The notes under the pieces: generated by a model
Told to the model about the DNA's origin: nothing
The model's database searches: none
Seen by the model: the letters and a program-made list of their open reading frames with translations, nothing else
Position numbers and translations under genes: made by a program
Shown here: piece after piece, positions 48,615-60,158 of the stretch
Position numbering within the stretch: position 1 is the stretch's first letter
How the letters are laid out: each line of letters begins with the position of its first letter
From: Wolfiporia cocos
Taxonomy: Eukaryota > Basidiomycota > Agaricomycetes > Polyporales > Phaeolaceae
Length of the DNA: 64,000 bases
Assembly (NCBI GenBank): GCA_029448655.1
Contig: JACCLO010000004.1
Span: 2,108,001 to 2,172,000 of the forward strand
Direction of reading: 5' to 3'

Positions 48615-50452
48615 TGTTCTTCTACGAGCTGTGCTAGGAGCTCGGGGTTCTTGGCTTTCAGGGCCCTAATTGCTGTGACCGCTCTGTTGGCGGTGATGTA
48701 TTCTGTCTCTTCTTCAGAGACTTCTTCGATGCGAGCCTCTTGCTCGGCTTCTTCTTCTTTGGTTTTTCGGGTAGTTCGCCTGGGGCGGGCTGGCTTCCTC
48801 GGCCTCTTCGGACAGTCTCGCGACATATGTCCTGGCTGATGACAGGTGAAACACTTGCCCTTCTTGATGTGATCGTCCCTTTCTTGGGTGGTCATTCGAT
48901 CTACATCCATCGCATTTGGATCTTTCGGTGCGGTCGTCTGAGGAGCACTAGTGCGTCCGTTATTCTGGTTCGAGGCTTGCCAAGCCTTTTTCTTGACAAA
49001 CGGTTTATCCCGTTTCAAGAATATCTTGTACGTATTTTCATAGTACGAGGCAGCGGACTGCCATTCATCGATGGTCGCTGGTAGCGGCCGAACGCCAATG
49101 ATGTATCGGGTCGTATGTTCGGGTAACCCTTTCTCGAAGAGGGTTATGAGCAACGCGTTTCTGTCCGCGCTGTATCGATCGTACTGGGCCTTTCCGGCCA
49201 AGTTGTTGAATTCGGTGATATAATCATCGATATCTTTTCTGTCCTGGGCTACTTCCAGGATTTTCTTCCGCGCCTTCTGTACCTCTTCGATGGCTCCGAA
49301 GGCCTTCTGAAAGTCTGCATCAAATTGTGCGAGACTAGGCGGGAAGAATCGTTTTGTCAGGGGGTTCGTATAAACCCGGTGATAGTTCTGTTTCCATTGG
49401 CCCGTCTTCCCCTTGTTCGAAATATAAGAGAGGATAAAGATCACTCTCTGAACGTCATTTTGGAATGACGTTTCGTACATCGTAAACCAGGAATTGCACT
49501 GGTTTATGAAGTTCTGCATGTCGGACCGTTCCCCGTCGAATACGTCTGGGGGATTGATCTTTATCATCGGGGGTCGGTAATACGGGTTCGGCGCCGGAGG
49601 TTGGGGCTGCAGGGCATTCGGTGGTGGAGGTCCTCCTGGGGGTCCTCCTCCTCCCGGGTATCCTCCACCCGGGTTTCCTGGGTTTCCTCCGGGGTTCCCT
49701 GGGTTTCCTCCTCCAGGGTTTCCTCCTCCGGGGTTCGCGGGAGTTCCTCCTCCGAATCCTCCAGGAGGGGGGGCATTTCCTCCTCCGAGTCCGAAGTTTC
49801 CTCCCAGTCCTCCTCCGCTTGTACCTGCGGAGGTTCGTCCAAATAGGCCTGAAGGCCACGTTCCTGGGTTTGTCGTTCCCATTCCTCCGCTTGGGTTAGT
49901 CCAAGACGGATTTCTTCCGCTACCCATTCCGGGTGCGTTCTGTGGGGGGTTTCCAAAGAGGTCTGTTCCTCCAGCCATAGACCCAATCCCACTCTGCGCA
50001 AAAGCAGATATAAATCCTGGAGGGTCCTGTCCTCCGGTCTGGCTGTTATCTGTTCCTGTAAGGTTTCCAGGATTTCTCCCATCATCTCCGATGCGCTCAA
50101 TTCCTGCCATTCCTGTGGCGCCCGAAGGCTGATTCGTATTTCCATCGGCATCGAAGGTTCTGTTGATGGTTTCAGTTTCGTTCTCGGTCAACGTCGCGGT
50201 TGACATCGGAGGGATTTCTCCGAATCGTTCGAACGCTTCACGCGTTATTTCCCAAGCGGTCGTTCTTGCGGAGGGGTATACTTCTACCCACTTCGATGCC
50301 CTATCTTCTCTTGGAATGACAACAATTCCTCCGCGGTTACGGAAGGCTCCAATGGTGTCAGTCCACTCGTATCGGTTGAGTCTGTAGACTCCCTGAATGT
50401 CCTCGGGCAAGAGTTCAATCAGTCGTGCTGGGAATTCTGGTCCAAATATCAT
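48602..50452 (-). CDS. Element E2 Gag polyprotein
   Basis: 616 codons from ATG at 50452 (MIFGPEFPARLIELLP), only 46 bases from the 5' LTR, so the leader is very short compared with B, C and D. It has an acidic/polar N-terminus, a Gly/Pro/Asn-rich repeat (about 215-290, PGGGNPGGGNPGNPGG), a retrotransposon gag capsid domain (PPDVFDGERSDMQNFINQC ... IDDYITEFNNLAGKAQYDRY), and a canonical CCHC knuckle (CFTCHQPGHMSRDC) followed by a basic patch. It is unrelated in sequence to the B/C/D gags outside general features. Complete. Confidence 0.93.
   Translation of the reverse strand: MIFGPEFPARLIELLPEDIQGVYRLNRYEWTDTIGAFRNRGGIVVIPREDRASKWVEVYPSARTTAWEITREAFERFGEIPPMSTATLTENETETINRTFDADGNTNQPSGATGMAGIERIGDDGRNPGNLTGTDNSQTGGQDPPGFISAFAQSGIGSMAGGTDLFGNPPQNAPGMGSGRNPSWTNPSGGMGTTNPGTWPSGLFGRTSAGTSGGGLGGNFGLGGGNAPPPGGFGGGTPANPGGGNPGGGNPGNPGGNPGNPGGGYPGGGGPPGGPPPPNALQPQPPAPNPYYRPPMIKINPPDVFDGERSDMQNFINQCNSWFTMYETSFQNDVQRVIFILSYISNKGKTGQWKQNYHRVYTNPLTKRFFPPSLAQFDADFQKAFGAIEEVQKARKKILEVAQDRKDIDDYITEFNNLAGKAQYDRYSADRNALLITLFEKGLPEHTTRYIIGVRPLPATIDEWQSAASYYENTYKIFLKRDKPFVKKKAWQASNQNNGRTSAPQTTAPKDPNAMDVDRMTTQERDDHIKKGKCFTCHQPGHMSRDCPKRPRKPARPRRTTRKTKEEEAEQEARIEEVSEEETEYITANRAVTAIRALKAKNPELLAQLVEEQDFA
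48608..48614 (-). promoter_or_regulatory. Probable -1 frameshift heptamer, element E gag-pol
   Basis: GGATTTT on the minus strand, in the gag frame as G GAT TTT, one codon before the gag TAG (48602-48604). The -1 frame continues GGA TTT TGC CTA into an open frame that reaches the protease. It resembles the G GAT TTA class of retroviral slip sites. Confidence 0.7.
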
Positions 50453-50486
50453 GTGCCCTTACACCGTGGTAGGTGAGGGTGTGATA

Positions 50487-50497
50487 AGCTCGACCTT
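50487..50497 (-). promoter_or_regulatory. Self-priming primer-binding site of element E
   Basis: AGCTCGACCTT on the plus strand next to the 5' LTR is the exact reverse complement of AAGGTCGAGCT at 50824-50834 in the LTR, 27 bases past the TATATAAA box (about 50862-50869). Confidence 0.8.
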
Positions 50498-50498
50498 C

Positions 50499-51207
50499 TG
50501 TTACGGGTCGAATACCCGTTCGTATATTCGAATCGCGAATATAGATCGTTCTTCTGCATGTAGGCACGTCGCCGTATGCAAGGCAAATACTCGTTAGATG
50601 CCTTCGGGTCCTAAGTGAAGTCCTTAGGAGGTCGTTTAATATCCAATACGCGTTAGAGGATATAATCTGTTCAGGTGCGAGTCGAATAGAATATAAGACT
50701 CGCCTAAGTCCGAGAAGTCAGTGTGCACTTCGAGGACTTAGTCGTTCGGTTGCTTCGAGTGAGATATACTGAGCGTAGTTTCCTACGTTTGAGAACGAGT
50801 ATAAGACTTCTTGTTTGTACAACAAGGTCGAGCTAAAGAGCCTCGACAGTAAGTACACGAGTTTATATACTACGTTAGCTTTCAGGGGTCAAGCCTGTCC
50901 CAGATGTCACCGCTACTATCTACGCTATAGTACCAAACGTTTGATAAGTATGTAATGATATATCCGAGACGATAGATAGGAATGATGGCGGTTGAACGCC
51001 ATCTATCAGCTAATAAACGATGAACATGAAACGGTGGCAGAGTTGGATCTGCCAGCGATGAAACGCGCCCTATAGACTAGTACAACTGGGGATGCGCCCA
51101 GTAGAGTCACGAGTAGCCAGGGGAGTTGGTTGCGCAACGAGTCCCTGTATCGTATTCGACCGGTGGTGAGTTCTGCAGATATTCGAAAAATCAAAATAAT
51201 CGTAACA
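50499..51207 (-). repeat. 5' LTR of element E2
   Basis: 709 bp, complement of the E1 LTR. Right flank GGAAC. No target duplication can be tested because the other end of the element is lost. Confidence 0.95.
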
Positions 51208-51302
51208 GGAACCGGCCTCTCCCTGCATGAGGGATCTGCTGGCCCCACCACTAATCGGCAAACCTCGCATTGCAACAGTTGCTGCTTTTGTTGCACATGG
51301 AG

Positions 51303-51976
51303 TAAGGCTCCAACCATATAATATACATGTATAGGAAATCAGTAAATATATGGTATATGGTATATACATGGTATATACATAGTATATACATGGTTTACAT
51401 GGTTTTCAGATGGTAGATTTTTCAGATATCTTGACATAGCCATTGCCTTGCCCATATGGCTATGGAGATTGTCTCCTCCTTCAACAACATGCCACAGGTA
51501 TCAGCACTTGGCTGATGCAAGGAAGAAATTGGTGTTCAGTATTCAACAGCCACACTAGTAGCTGGAATGGCTTAGGAATTGTGCACAATGTGTGAGATGA
51601 TGGGAAACTTTTACACATGAGTCTAATGCATGATGCAATCACTATGTGGGATATTATATAGCATAAACATAAATCTGATCTTACCTTCCACCAAATGAGA
51701 GGGTAAGCAGAGTGTGTGAATTATGACTTAACATCTTTGCATTTGTGCAGTGGCCACCAGATTGTCCAAATCTCATATTGCCACTGCACCATACAATCTG
51801 TAAGACACATAACTAGCTCAAGTACATATTCAAAACAACAATTTGAGAGTGCAATATGAATGCATTCACAACAACCATATACCATATAATATACCATGTA
51901 TATACCATGTATACATTATATACTATATACATGTATTTACACATGGCCGAGTACATGGTATATGGTTGGAGCCTTA
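51303..51976. mobile_element. hAT-like MITE, 674 bp
   Basis: Perfect 18-bp terminal inverted repeats (TAAGGCTCCAACCATATA at 51303-51320 and its complement at 51959-51976). They are flanked by ACATGGAG and GCATGGAG, an 8-bp duplication with one mismatch. Termini of the YARNG type plus 8-bp duplications fit hAT. AT-rich TATATACATGG-type repeats lie just inside each end. No transposase. Confidence 0.75.
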
Positions 51977-52291
51977 GCATGGAGACTGGGAGCAGAGACT
52001 GGGAGCAGAGACTGGGAGGGTATATCTCTGGGTGCATTCGGATACTCTGTGTCAATAGTCTTGAGTAGATTAGGATACATCTGAATACAATGAGCCGTTC
52101 CACAGATACATTCATCAGCAAAAGGCTGATTAGTAGATAAGCATAGATAAGCATCGTCAGACTGGTAAACATTGTCAGACTGGTTTAGGCCGATAAAATA
52201 TGTTTTGTATTTTGACACCTTGGAAAATATCAGGGCATCTGGTAAATAGTCGTGCAGTCGTGGGTGGCATCTGGTGAATACTTGAAAACTC

Positions 52292-52372
52292 GCAGAGGCA
52301 TTTGGTGAATTGTTGCACAGTTGCAGAGGCATATGGTGAATTGTTGCACAGTTGCAGAGGCATCTGGTGAAA
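52292..52372. repeat. 31-bp tandem repeat, about 2.6 copies
   Basis: Units starting GCAGAGGCATCTGGTGAATT at 52292, 52323 and 52354, each followed by GTTGCACAGTT except the last, which is partial. Confidence 0.85.
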
Positions 52373-53356
52373 GAGCCACCAGTTGCCAGGCCTGCTGATC
52401 TACCATGGGGCAGACAGTGTTCACTCAGACATTATATTGGGACAAATTGCCCAGACTGATGATATATCCGGGGCACTTGAGGTACGTCAGAATTTATTCA
52501 TCGCGTGTGATTACATAATGAGTACTATGAATGGCACAGAAAGAGAGAAAACGCTGGATATTCGGGAAAGAAGCAGGGCAGTGCCGGCGCACATTAGGGA
52601 GCCAGTATGGAGTGGCCGGTACATGTAGCACAACGCACAGTTCCTACACAAGGCGGGTTAGTAATTAAAAGATCGAGGATTGGATGCATATACCAAAGAT
52701 GCAACGGGAAGTCCATGGCTGGTTAGCCGAAGCAAAGGCAGCATCTGTGAGTTATCAGACTGCTGCCTAAATGGAAAAGATTGCACAGGGCTTACTGATC
52801 CAAGAGCAGCGGTGGGACAAAGCGGTGGCGGCATGCAGCGACTGCTGGCACATACAGCGAGAGCGGGCGGCTATTCATATGCAACACACCACGGGTGACA
52901 TCAGTGGATGCAGCGGAGACGTCGCATGACATCATGGGCAGCAGCGGAGGGCACGCAGGGAACCAACGCACATCGTGGTGGCGGCGACAACAAGGACGGC
53001 GATGCAGCGTGCAGTGACTGATAGGCGGGGCAAGGGCGGAAGCGAATGTGGAGGCGGTGACGAGGAGGACGACGGGGTTGACGGGTCCTGATGGCGCCAC
53101 GTGGGTAGTGGAGGAGGTCCTTGTCGATGGGCAGGGAGCATCCATGATGGTCACAGAGGCATGATGGGAGTGTTCATGGTTGTTACAGTGGTGTGGAGGA
53201 GCGTCACCTGTGTGAGCATGAAGGGGTGTCAGGGAGAAGTGAGGTGGCACGGACAGGACGAGGAAGTCAATGCGCTCTGCATGATGGTGCAATCGGAGTC
53301 ACACATCGATCGGAGTCAATAGTGCACCAAGGTGGAAATGGCAGGTGTGGCGGGAG

Positions 53357-53648
53357 GCGGTACGGGCAGTTGAGTCACCATTAGTATAAAATGGGACAGA
53401 TTGTACGTACCTATGCAGTGCATTTGTAACCCATCCAGACGAAGTCCCTGGAGTCCGAAAGGGAGCATGTAGCCTCACGAGCAGGCGCCTTCCCATGAAT
53501 TTCGAAATGATAATTGGGGCGGTATGGGCAGATGAGTCACCGTTAGCATAGAAGGGGATTGTACGTACCTACACTGTGCATTTGAATCTATCCAGACGAA
53601 GTCTGAAATGGAGCATGTAGCCTCACAAGCGGATGCCTACCCATATGA
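53357..53648. repeat. Diverged ~160-bp tandem duplication
   Basis: GGGCAGTTGAGTCACCATTA near 53364 and GGGCAGATGAGTCACCGTTA near 53526 begin two copies that both continue through GATTGTACGTACCTA and GGAGCATGTAGCCTCAC. The two copies differ by many substitutions and small indels. Confidence 0.8.
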
Positions 53649-54254
53649 TTACTGAGAGAAAGTGCAGGGGAAAAGATGAAGAGAGCACATTGACGAGAGC
53701 CAGTAGATAAGAGTAACACATTGAAGAGCCGACCAAAATATGACAGAACCTAAACTGATGACTACAGTACTATCACTCGATTGGGTAATGAAGTTACCAT
53801 AAAAGCTCAGTGGCTGCTGCAAATTCACGTCACGGGTCCAATATGACATCATTAGTGTGCAACCACTCGAACACCATCTTGCTGCCTCATCTGGATGCTT
53901 CGTGAGGGCCCTGCTACTAGAATTCCGAATTTCCAAGGCTTATATCGTCTCGTTACATATCCTCGTGCTATATTGTGCATGCTGTAATATAATATAGCAT
54001 TCCTAACATTATGTATGCCATTTATTTTACACATCGTACTTCTACATGACAGTTCCGAGGCCTCTAGGTGCGCCCCACATTGTGTGGCATATGCCACAGG
54101 TTACAGTATATCTATATCTACATAGGTAAGCTGCGACTGCTCCTTGCAATTCATATGCCAGCCTGACAACCAAACGACAATTCTATAACAGTCTGATGAT
54201 TAGTTTACCAGTCTGGTGATTAATTTCCCAGTCACACGTTGAGTTTGACTGACG

Positions 54255-54311
54255 CTGATAAGATACCTTCAGAGTGGCAATTGAATGCCACTCTGCTGTC
54301 AATCTTATCAG
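54255..54311. repeat. Compound perfect-arm hairpin
   Basis: Outer arms CTGATAAGAT (54255-54264) and ATCTTATCAG (54302-54311). Inner arms CAGAGTGGCA (54270-54279) and TGCCACTCTG (54286-54295). It could be a small fold-back element or an RNA hairpin. No surrounding gene. Confidence 0.7.
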
Positions 54312-55494
54312 TGCTTATCTACAGAGATCAGATCCTTCCCCGATTGGCAAGTACCTCCAGCACAAGATAAATCACCTCCAGCACTGGTAAGTCGTCTCGC
54401 GTTTTGCTGATGTTGCAGGATTCCTACGCAACCCTGAGATTCATTCAAATACATTGGACATATCGAAATCTATTCTGGACTCATGTGGATACACTTGAAA
54501 TACATAAGAAACATTATATGGGCGCCTACGATGTATCCTTATGGTTCAAATTTTCTCACCACATGTATCCGGTACATTTGGCTACATTTAAATACACTGG
54601 ATTTTCACTGGGCATGATCCATGATCCATGATCTCTGGGTCATGTGGCTCATTTCTTTGGCTTTGCACATGGTTTGCGAATCAGACTGCAAGTGTGAGAA
54701 GTAGAGCAAGCAGTTTTACCTTGATTGGGCGAACGTCGGAGGTAAGGATTCACCATTTACGGCTATAAAATATGTGCATAATCGCTGTAATTACCATTTA
54801 TATACATATCTACTAATGCATCAGCCCTTAAGCGGTGATGCATTATGAGGTATGAGTGTTCATGCATAAATATGCTGGGACGACGTTGGTCTCCAGCTTG
54901 GCTGATGCATTATTGACTGTATGTAACAGTCTATCACTTTGCTGAGATTTGGTCAGATCATTCAACAGAGATTGATCGGGACTATGCACGGAGTTGAGTG
55001 CGCCGCGCCAGCGCTTTTGAAGCGACGAAAATGGTGCTCTGCATCATCGACCATCGCTGGGATATATATCCGGGACCCGTCGTACACTCTACAGAGCTCT
55101 ATGACAAAGGCTGATTTGTTGAGCTTTCTACGTCTTTCGCATTTTCGCATACGTGATAATTAGTCCAGACCCACCTCGAGCTGACCGTGAAATATTCGTC
55201 ATCGTGCCTGCATGACTCACTTTCTCTTCGCAACATGATCAAAGAGCTCGTCGTTGCGCGACAATGTCTTCTGCCGCAATATGCTTTCTAGCTACACCAA
55301 TCAAAACACTGGGACGATGACACGAGTCTTCCGAGACCGACTTCATCGCCACATGGGCCAAATAAATTCCACGCAGTTTGCCGAGGGATTCCCCCACCGC
55401 GCGAAGTACCTCACGCGCTTCTCGCTGGACTTTGTCACTCACGCCCGACGACGACCGCCCCCACGCCGCCCCCGCCGACCTTCCGCGAGTTGCC

Positions 55495-56491
<997 letters not shown>

Positions 56492-57452
56492 TCTTGACGC
56501 GCTGTGCTGTATACAGATACGTCTTGCTGCATATTAGATTCGCTCCAACTGCAGTCTGGCCTGCACCCGTTTCATCAATCTTTGTGAGAGCACCGCCATT
56601 GGCCCCAGTGTTTTACGATTGCAAAAATATTGCTACCATACTTCATGTTAGCTACGTCCGAAGCGCCAGGCTGCCCGGCGCGACTCCGGGAGCACGATTT
56701 GGCGCCGGCGGCTGAGAACACTTAAACGGGCTTCTGAGGTCTTGTCGAAGTTTCACCTTGTGCTTCTCGAGAGCAGGTGAGTTACGTTACACCTGCGAGC
56801 GTTCGGAGTACACGGCATCCGTGGAGGTTGGCGGCGAATTTGAGGCTAGAGCCGCAAATCCTGGTGTCTGAGCTGTCATGAAGGGGAGAATGACTGCATG
56901 CGTTGAAGCAAACTCTGGAGAGAAATTCCCACAGGCAATGTTCTGATATTCACGCTAAAGGTTGATTCTGTCGAGCTCCTCATGCCCGATGAGGATATGC
57001 CTATGCGCTGAAACGGGTCAGCTAGCGCCCGCATCTGCACGTTCCAAATTCAAATGGAGCTTCATCTTTTTCTGATGTCTGCAGATTGGCACAATCTTCG
57101 GCGGGCTATTCCATGGAATACTTTCCAGATCACGCAAGGTAACTACAGTCACCACTGCCGCGCGCCGTACTGCTCAACGCTGGGGCGATATAAACATGAC
57201 AGAGACTGCAGTCGGTAGTGGCAGCGTATACCATCACAGTCAAGCGACTGGGCGCTCCTGCTTGTCAAGGAAACTCCACCGTGCAATCACTGTTTCTGAC
57301 GTACAAAAGAGGCGCCTTTAGCTGTGATCTGCATCGCAGGGTCCCCGATGCCGTGACCCGAGCCTTACATTTCTCCACAGGACTTATCCCCTCCCGCTCT
57401 CTATCTATCCCTATCAGCTCCCAACGATCCGCTCGTCCATCTACTGCGCAAG
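56492..57452. other. Intergenic region adk1 - transcription factor
   Basis: About 960 bases with no gene that I can support. It presumably holds the adk1 3' UTR and the promoter of the downstream gene. Confidence 0.6.
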
Positions 57453-59690
57453 ATGAAGACTGCACCGCCCCTCCAGCGCGGGATGGCGTGCCTCTGCTGT
57501 CGGAAGCGGAAGATGGTGGGTATTTGTTATCTAAACGTGGATAGACAGGCTAGACGTGTCCCATCCACGTTCGACAGAAATGTGATGGCCTGCGACCTGT
57601 CTGCACACAATGCCTAAAATCCAACCGAGGTACCGAGTGCCACTACTACGAGAAAAAGCACATCAGCCGCACGCAGCTACTGCAGCAGAAAGTAGCAAAG
57701 CTCGAAGCGCGACTGCGCGAACTAGAGGCGGAACAGGAGGCGTCGACAAGCGGCTCCTCTTCGTCCTCATCCCCTCCCAATCTACTGTCCACATCCGGCG
57801 ATCCGCTTGACATCAATGGTATGTTCCCTGTAATACAATAGCTGTTCCCAATCCTGAGCAGATTTGTCCTTGTGGCGGTGCCGATCGCAGCATCAATTGG
57901 CGATACGCTTTTACTCGGATCCGGCGCTTCTTCGGTGAACGAGTGGGATCTACGTCTGCCGTCCCTGAGTTTGTCACCACCAATCTCGTATGGCAATGTG
58001 TCAGGGTTTAGCAGCGACATCCACGGAGAAGACATTGCTGGGCCGAGCAGCGCGGTCCGTCTGGACCCCGCAGCGGTCTCACGGTCCTCGAGCATGCGGC
58101 CTTCGACAAGTAATTCTAGTACCTTGAAATGGTGGGAAGATACGAGCACATTCTGCGAGAACAAACAGAGACTGTGCGTCATCATCGTGTTCCAAGATTG
58201 CTGCGCAGATCTGATGCTCGTAATTAGGCTACAGATCTTCTTCTCGCATCGGCATCAGTGCGCATTTGACGTGCACGTCGGTCGCTTCCAAGCTTCGCTA
58301 CACTTGGCTGCGCCAAGTCAGCCACATCCGGCCCTGATGGATGCCATATATCTCCTAGCGTGCTATTTCTCGCGCATGCCGCAGCTGAGCGAGCTCGAGT
58401 CATGTTTCCTCAAACGCGCGCTACAAGGCATCTCGGATGCATTGCATAAGCAAGACAGAATGGTCCACGTCTTGCAAGCGGCATGTTTGATTGCCGTGTA
58501 TTTCTTCTGTCAAGGCCGTGTCCTTGAAGGCTATTACCATTCATCTACCTCTGCGCGCCTGGCGATTGACCTCGGGCTTCATCAGCTTCACCCATCTGAT
58601 GGACACATCGTGCAGACGAGCGCCGCAGGTCTTCCTCATCGCTCCGTCTTTCCGGTCGAGGCGACCTTTCCACTCCCCCCTCCAGCCGACACCATCGAAC
58701 ACGCGGAACGTATAGCTGCCTTCTGGCAGATCTTCATTATCGACCGTGCGTGGTCAGTGGCAACCGGGTTGCCGTCAGCATTGCCAGACGACGATCATCC
58801 GCGCTCGCAGATCGAGACGTTATGGCCAATGAGCGTTGCCGACATGTCCCTGGTACGTCTGGTGGACAAGTGATGAGTTTGTACTGACCTTTACTTAGAG
58901 TCTAGAAGGGAACGACCTATTTGATATGGGTCCAGTATGTCGACATTGCACCCATCCATAACCATTGCTGACTTTTGTTGTAGGGCTTGTCCACGAACAC
59001 CTTCCACATTTCTCCATACCGAGATGAACTATTGATGGGCGATTTCTCAACGTCGACTATCACTTTACGAGCGAAAGCGGTAATGTTGTTCGAGCGGACC
59101 GCCCGATTCTCAGCTTGTCAGTGCATAACTCACTTGCGCTCCCACCAATACTCAATCGTGAGTCATTGGACAGCTCCGCGCAGTGACCCCGACTGGGCAG
59201 AGCATAGCTCGCTGGAGATGTCGATAGCCCAGTTCTCCGCGAGTCTCCCGGGGTTCGGCATTTACCAGAATCAATTCGCGTCGCCAAGCAAGGATATCAA
59301 CCTGGTGAACATCTATATACTTGTTCACGCCTCGACGATACACCTACACAGAGCGTACATTGACTCGCAACGTGCTTCGCTCGAGAAATGCCTCGTCTCT
59401 GCGAGCGCTGTCGTCGCGCTTGTTCGGGGATTGCAAGATGACGAGTATGGCTTCCTGGACCCTATCAGTAGCGTAAGCTCAAGCAGCAATGAGAAACTTG
59501 CAAACACTCTGCTGATAAGGCCATGTAGACGTGTTGGCGATGCGTTGCCGACGTATACGAAAAAATATTGGATGTGGTGCAGATGCGCCAGCTGCAGTGC
59601 GACATACGCGTACTCACAGAAGGGCTGAGCTTCCTACGCTCAGCTATACATCAACTCGCGCAGTATTTTCCAGTTGCTGCAAAACAATAG
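57453..59690 (+). CDS. Zn2Cys6 fungal-specific transcription factor
   Basis: A nuclear DNA-binding regulator. Exons that keep one frame: 57453-57515, 57578-57818, 57891-58173, 58228-58852, 58899-58934, 58984-59472 and 59529-59690 (stop TAG 59688-59690). The binuclear cluster is built across the first intron: ACLCCRKRKM then KCDGLRPVCTQCLKSNRGTEC, spacing CX2CX6CX6CX2CX8C. A short coiled coil follows (LLQQKVAKLEARLRELEAEQ), then a Ser-rich linker and the fungal transcription factor middle homology domain (LLQIFFSHRHQCAFDVHVGRF ... GYYHSSTSARLAIDLGLHQL). The 72-base intron ending at 57890 has an alternative acceptor at 57861, and another short intron near 59118-59160 is possible. The target genes are unknown. 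Confidence 0.85.
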
Positions 59691-60158
59691 GCCTCGAGTC
59701 TCCGGATACCATCATCATGGTGAGTGCATCCCCGTGACGTGAGAGCCAACATCTCGATAACCTCTTCTCGATAGCTGCCATGGGACAATGTTCGTAAGCG
59801 GTAGAACAACGAGTGAATTATTTAGGGCGTCCAGGTCTGGGTGTAGGTTGTTATTTATTTGCTTTCGCATTTGCTGTTTCTGTGGTAGAACTTTCCGTGC
59901 ACGTTGTACTCAATAGCTCCATTTCGTAGCTGCAATCAAAGTGTGTAGTGATTCAAAATATGGTTTGTACTACTGTGATTTGTCCATGTTCTCATGAACC
60001 GTGAAGTTAGATTTCCCTGTCGCCTCGCACTCCTCGTTTGAGGTTGGCGGGCACAGTGACACACGTGGACCCTCCTTTCTCTCCTACCACCACCATCGCC
60101 TTAGGTGCTCACGTACCGTCCACCTACACAACACCCCCTACGCATCGTCCACCTCACC
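59691..60158. other. Intergenic spacer
   Basis: About 470 bases, T-rich in its first half. Nothing recognisable. Confidence 0.55.

Larger units (their letters stand above)
45683..51207 (-). mobile_element. Ty3/Gypsy element E2, 3'-truncated
   Basis: A minus-strand E-lineage element with 5' LTR (50499-51207), primer site, gag, and protease-dUTPase-RT-RNase H. It stops in the integrase zinc-finger region, where an E LTR end abuts (45682). The integrase core, chromodomain, extra ORFs and 3' LTR are absent. Together E1 and E2 show the full architecture of the family. Confidence 0.92.
51985..55494. other. Gene-free AT-rich region with small repeats
   Basis: No ORF here has recognisable protein character. 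It holds the 31-bp tandem repeat, the ~160-bp tandem duplication and the hairpin listed separately. It separates the transposon block from the housekeeping genes. Confidence 0.6.

Noticed and set aside
53649..55163. Small ORFs in the AT-rich region
   Set aside because: All are under 100 codons, without conserved motifs, plausible starts or intron structure.
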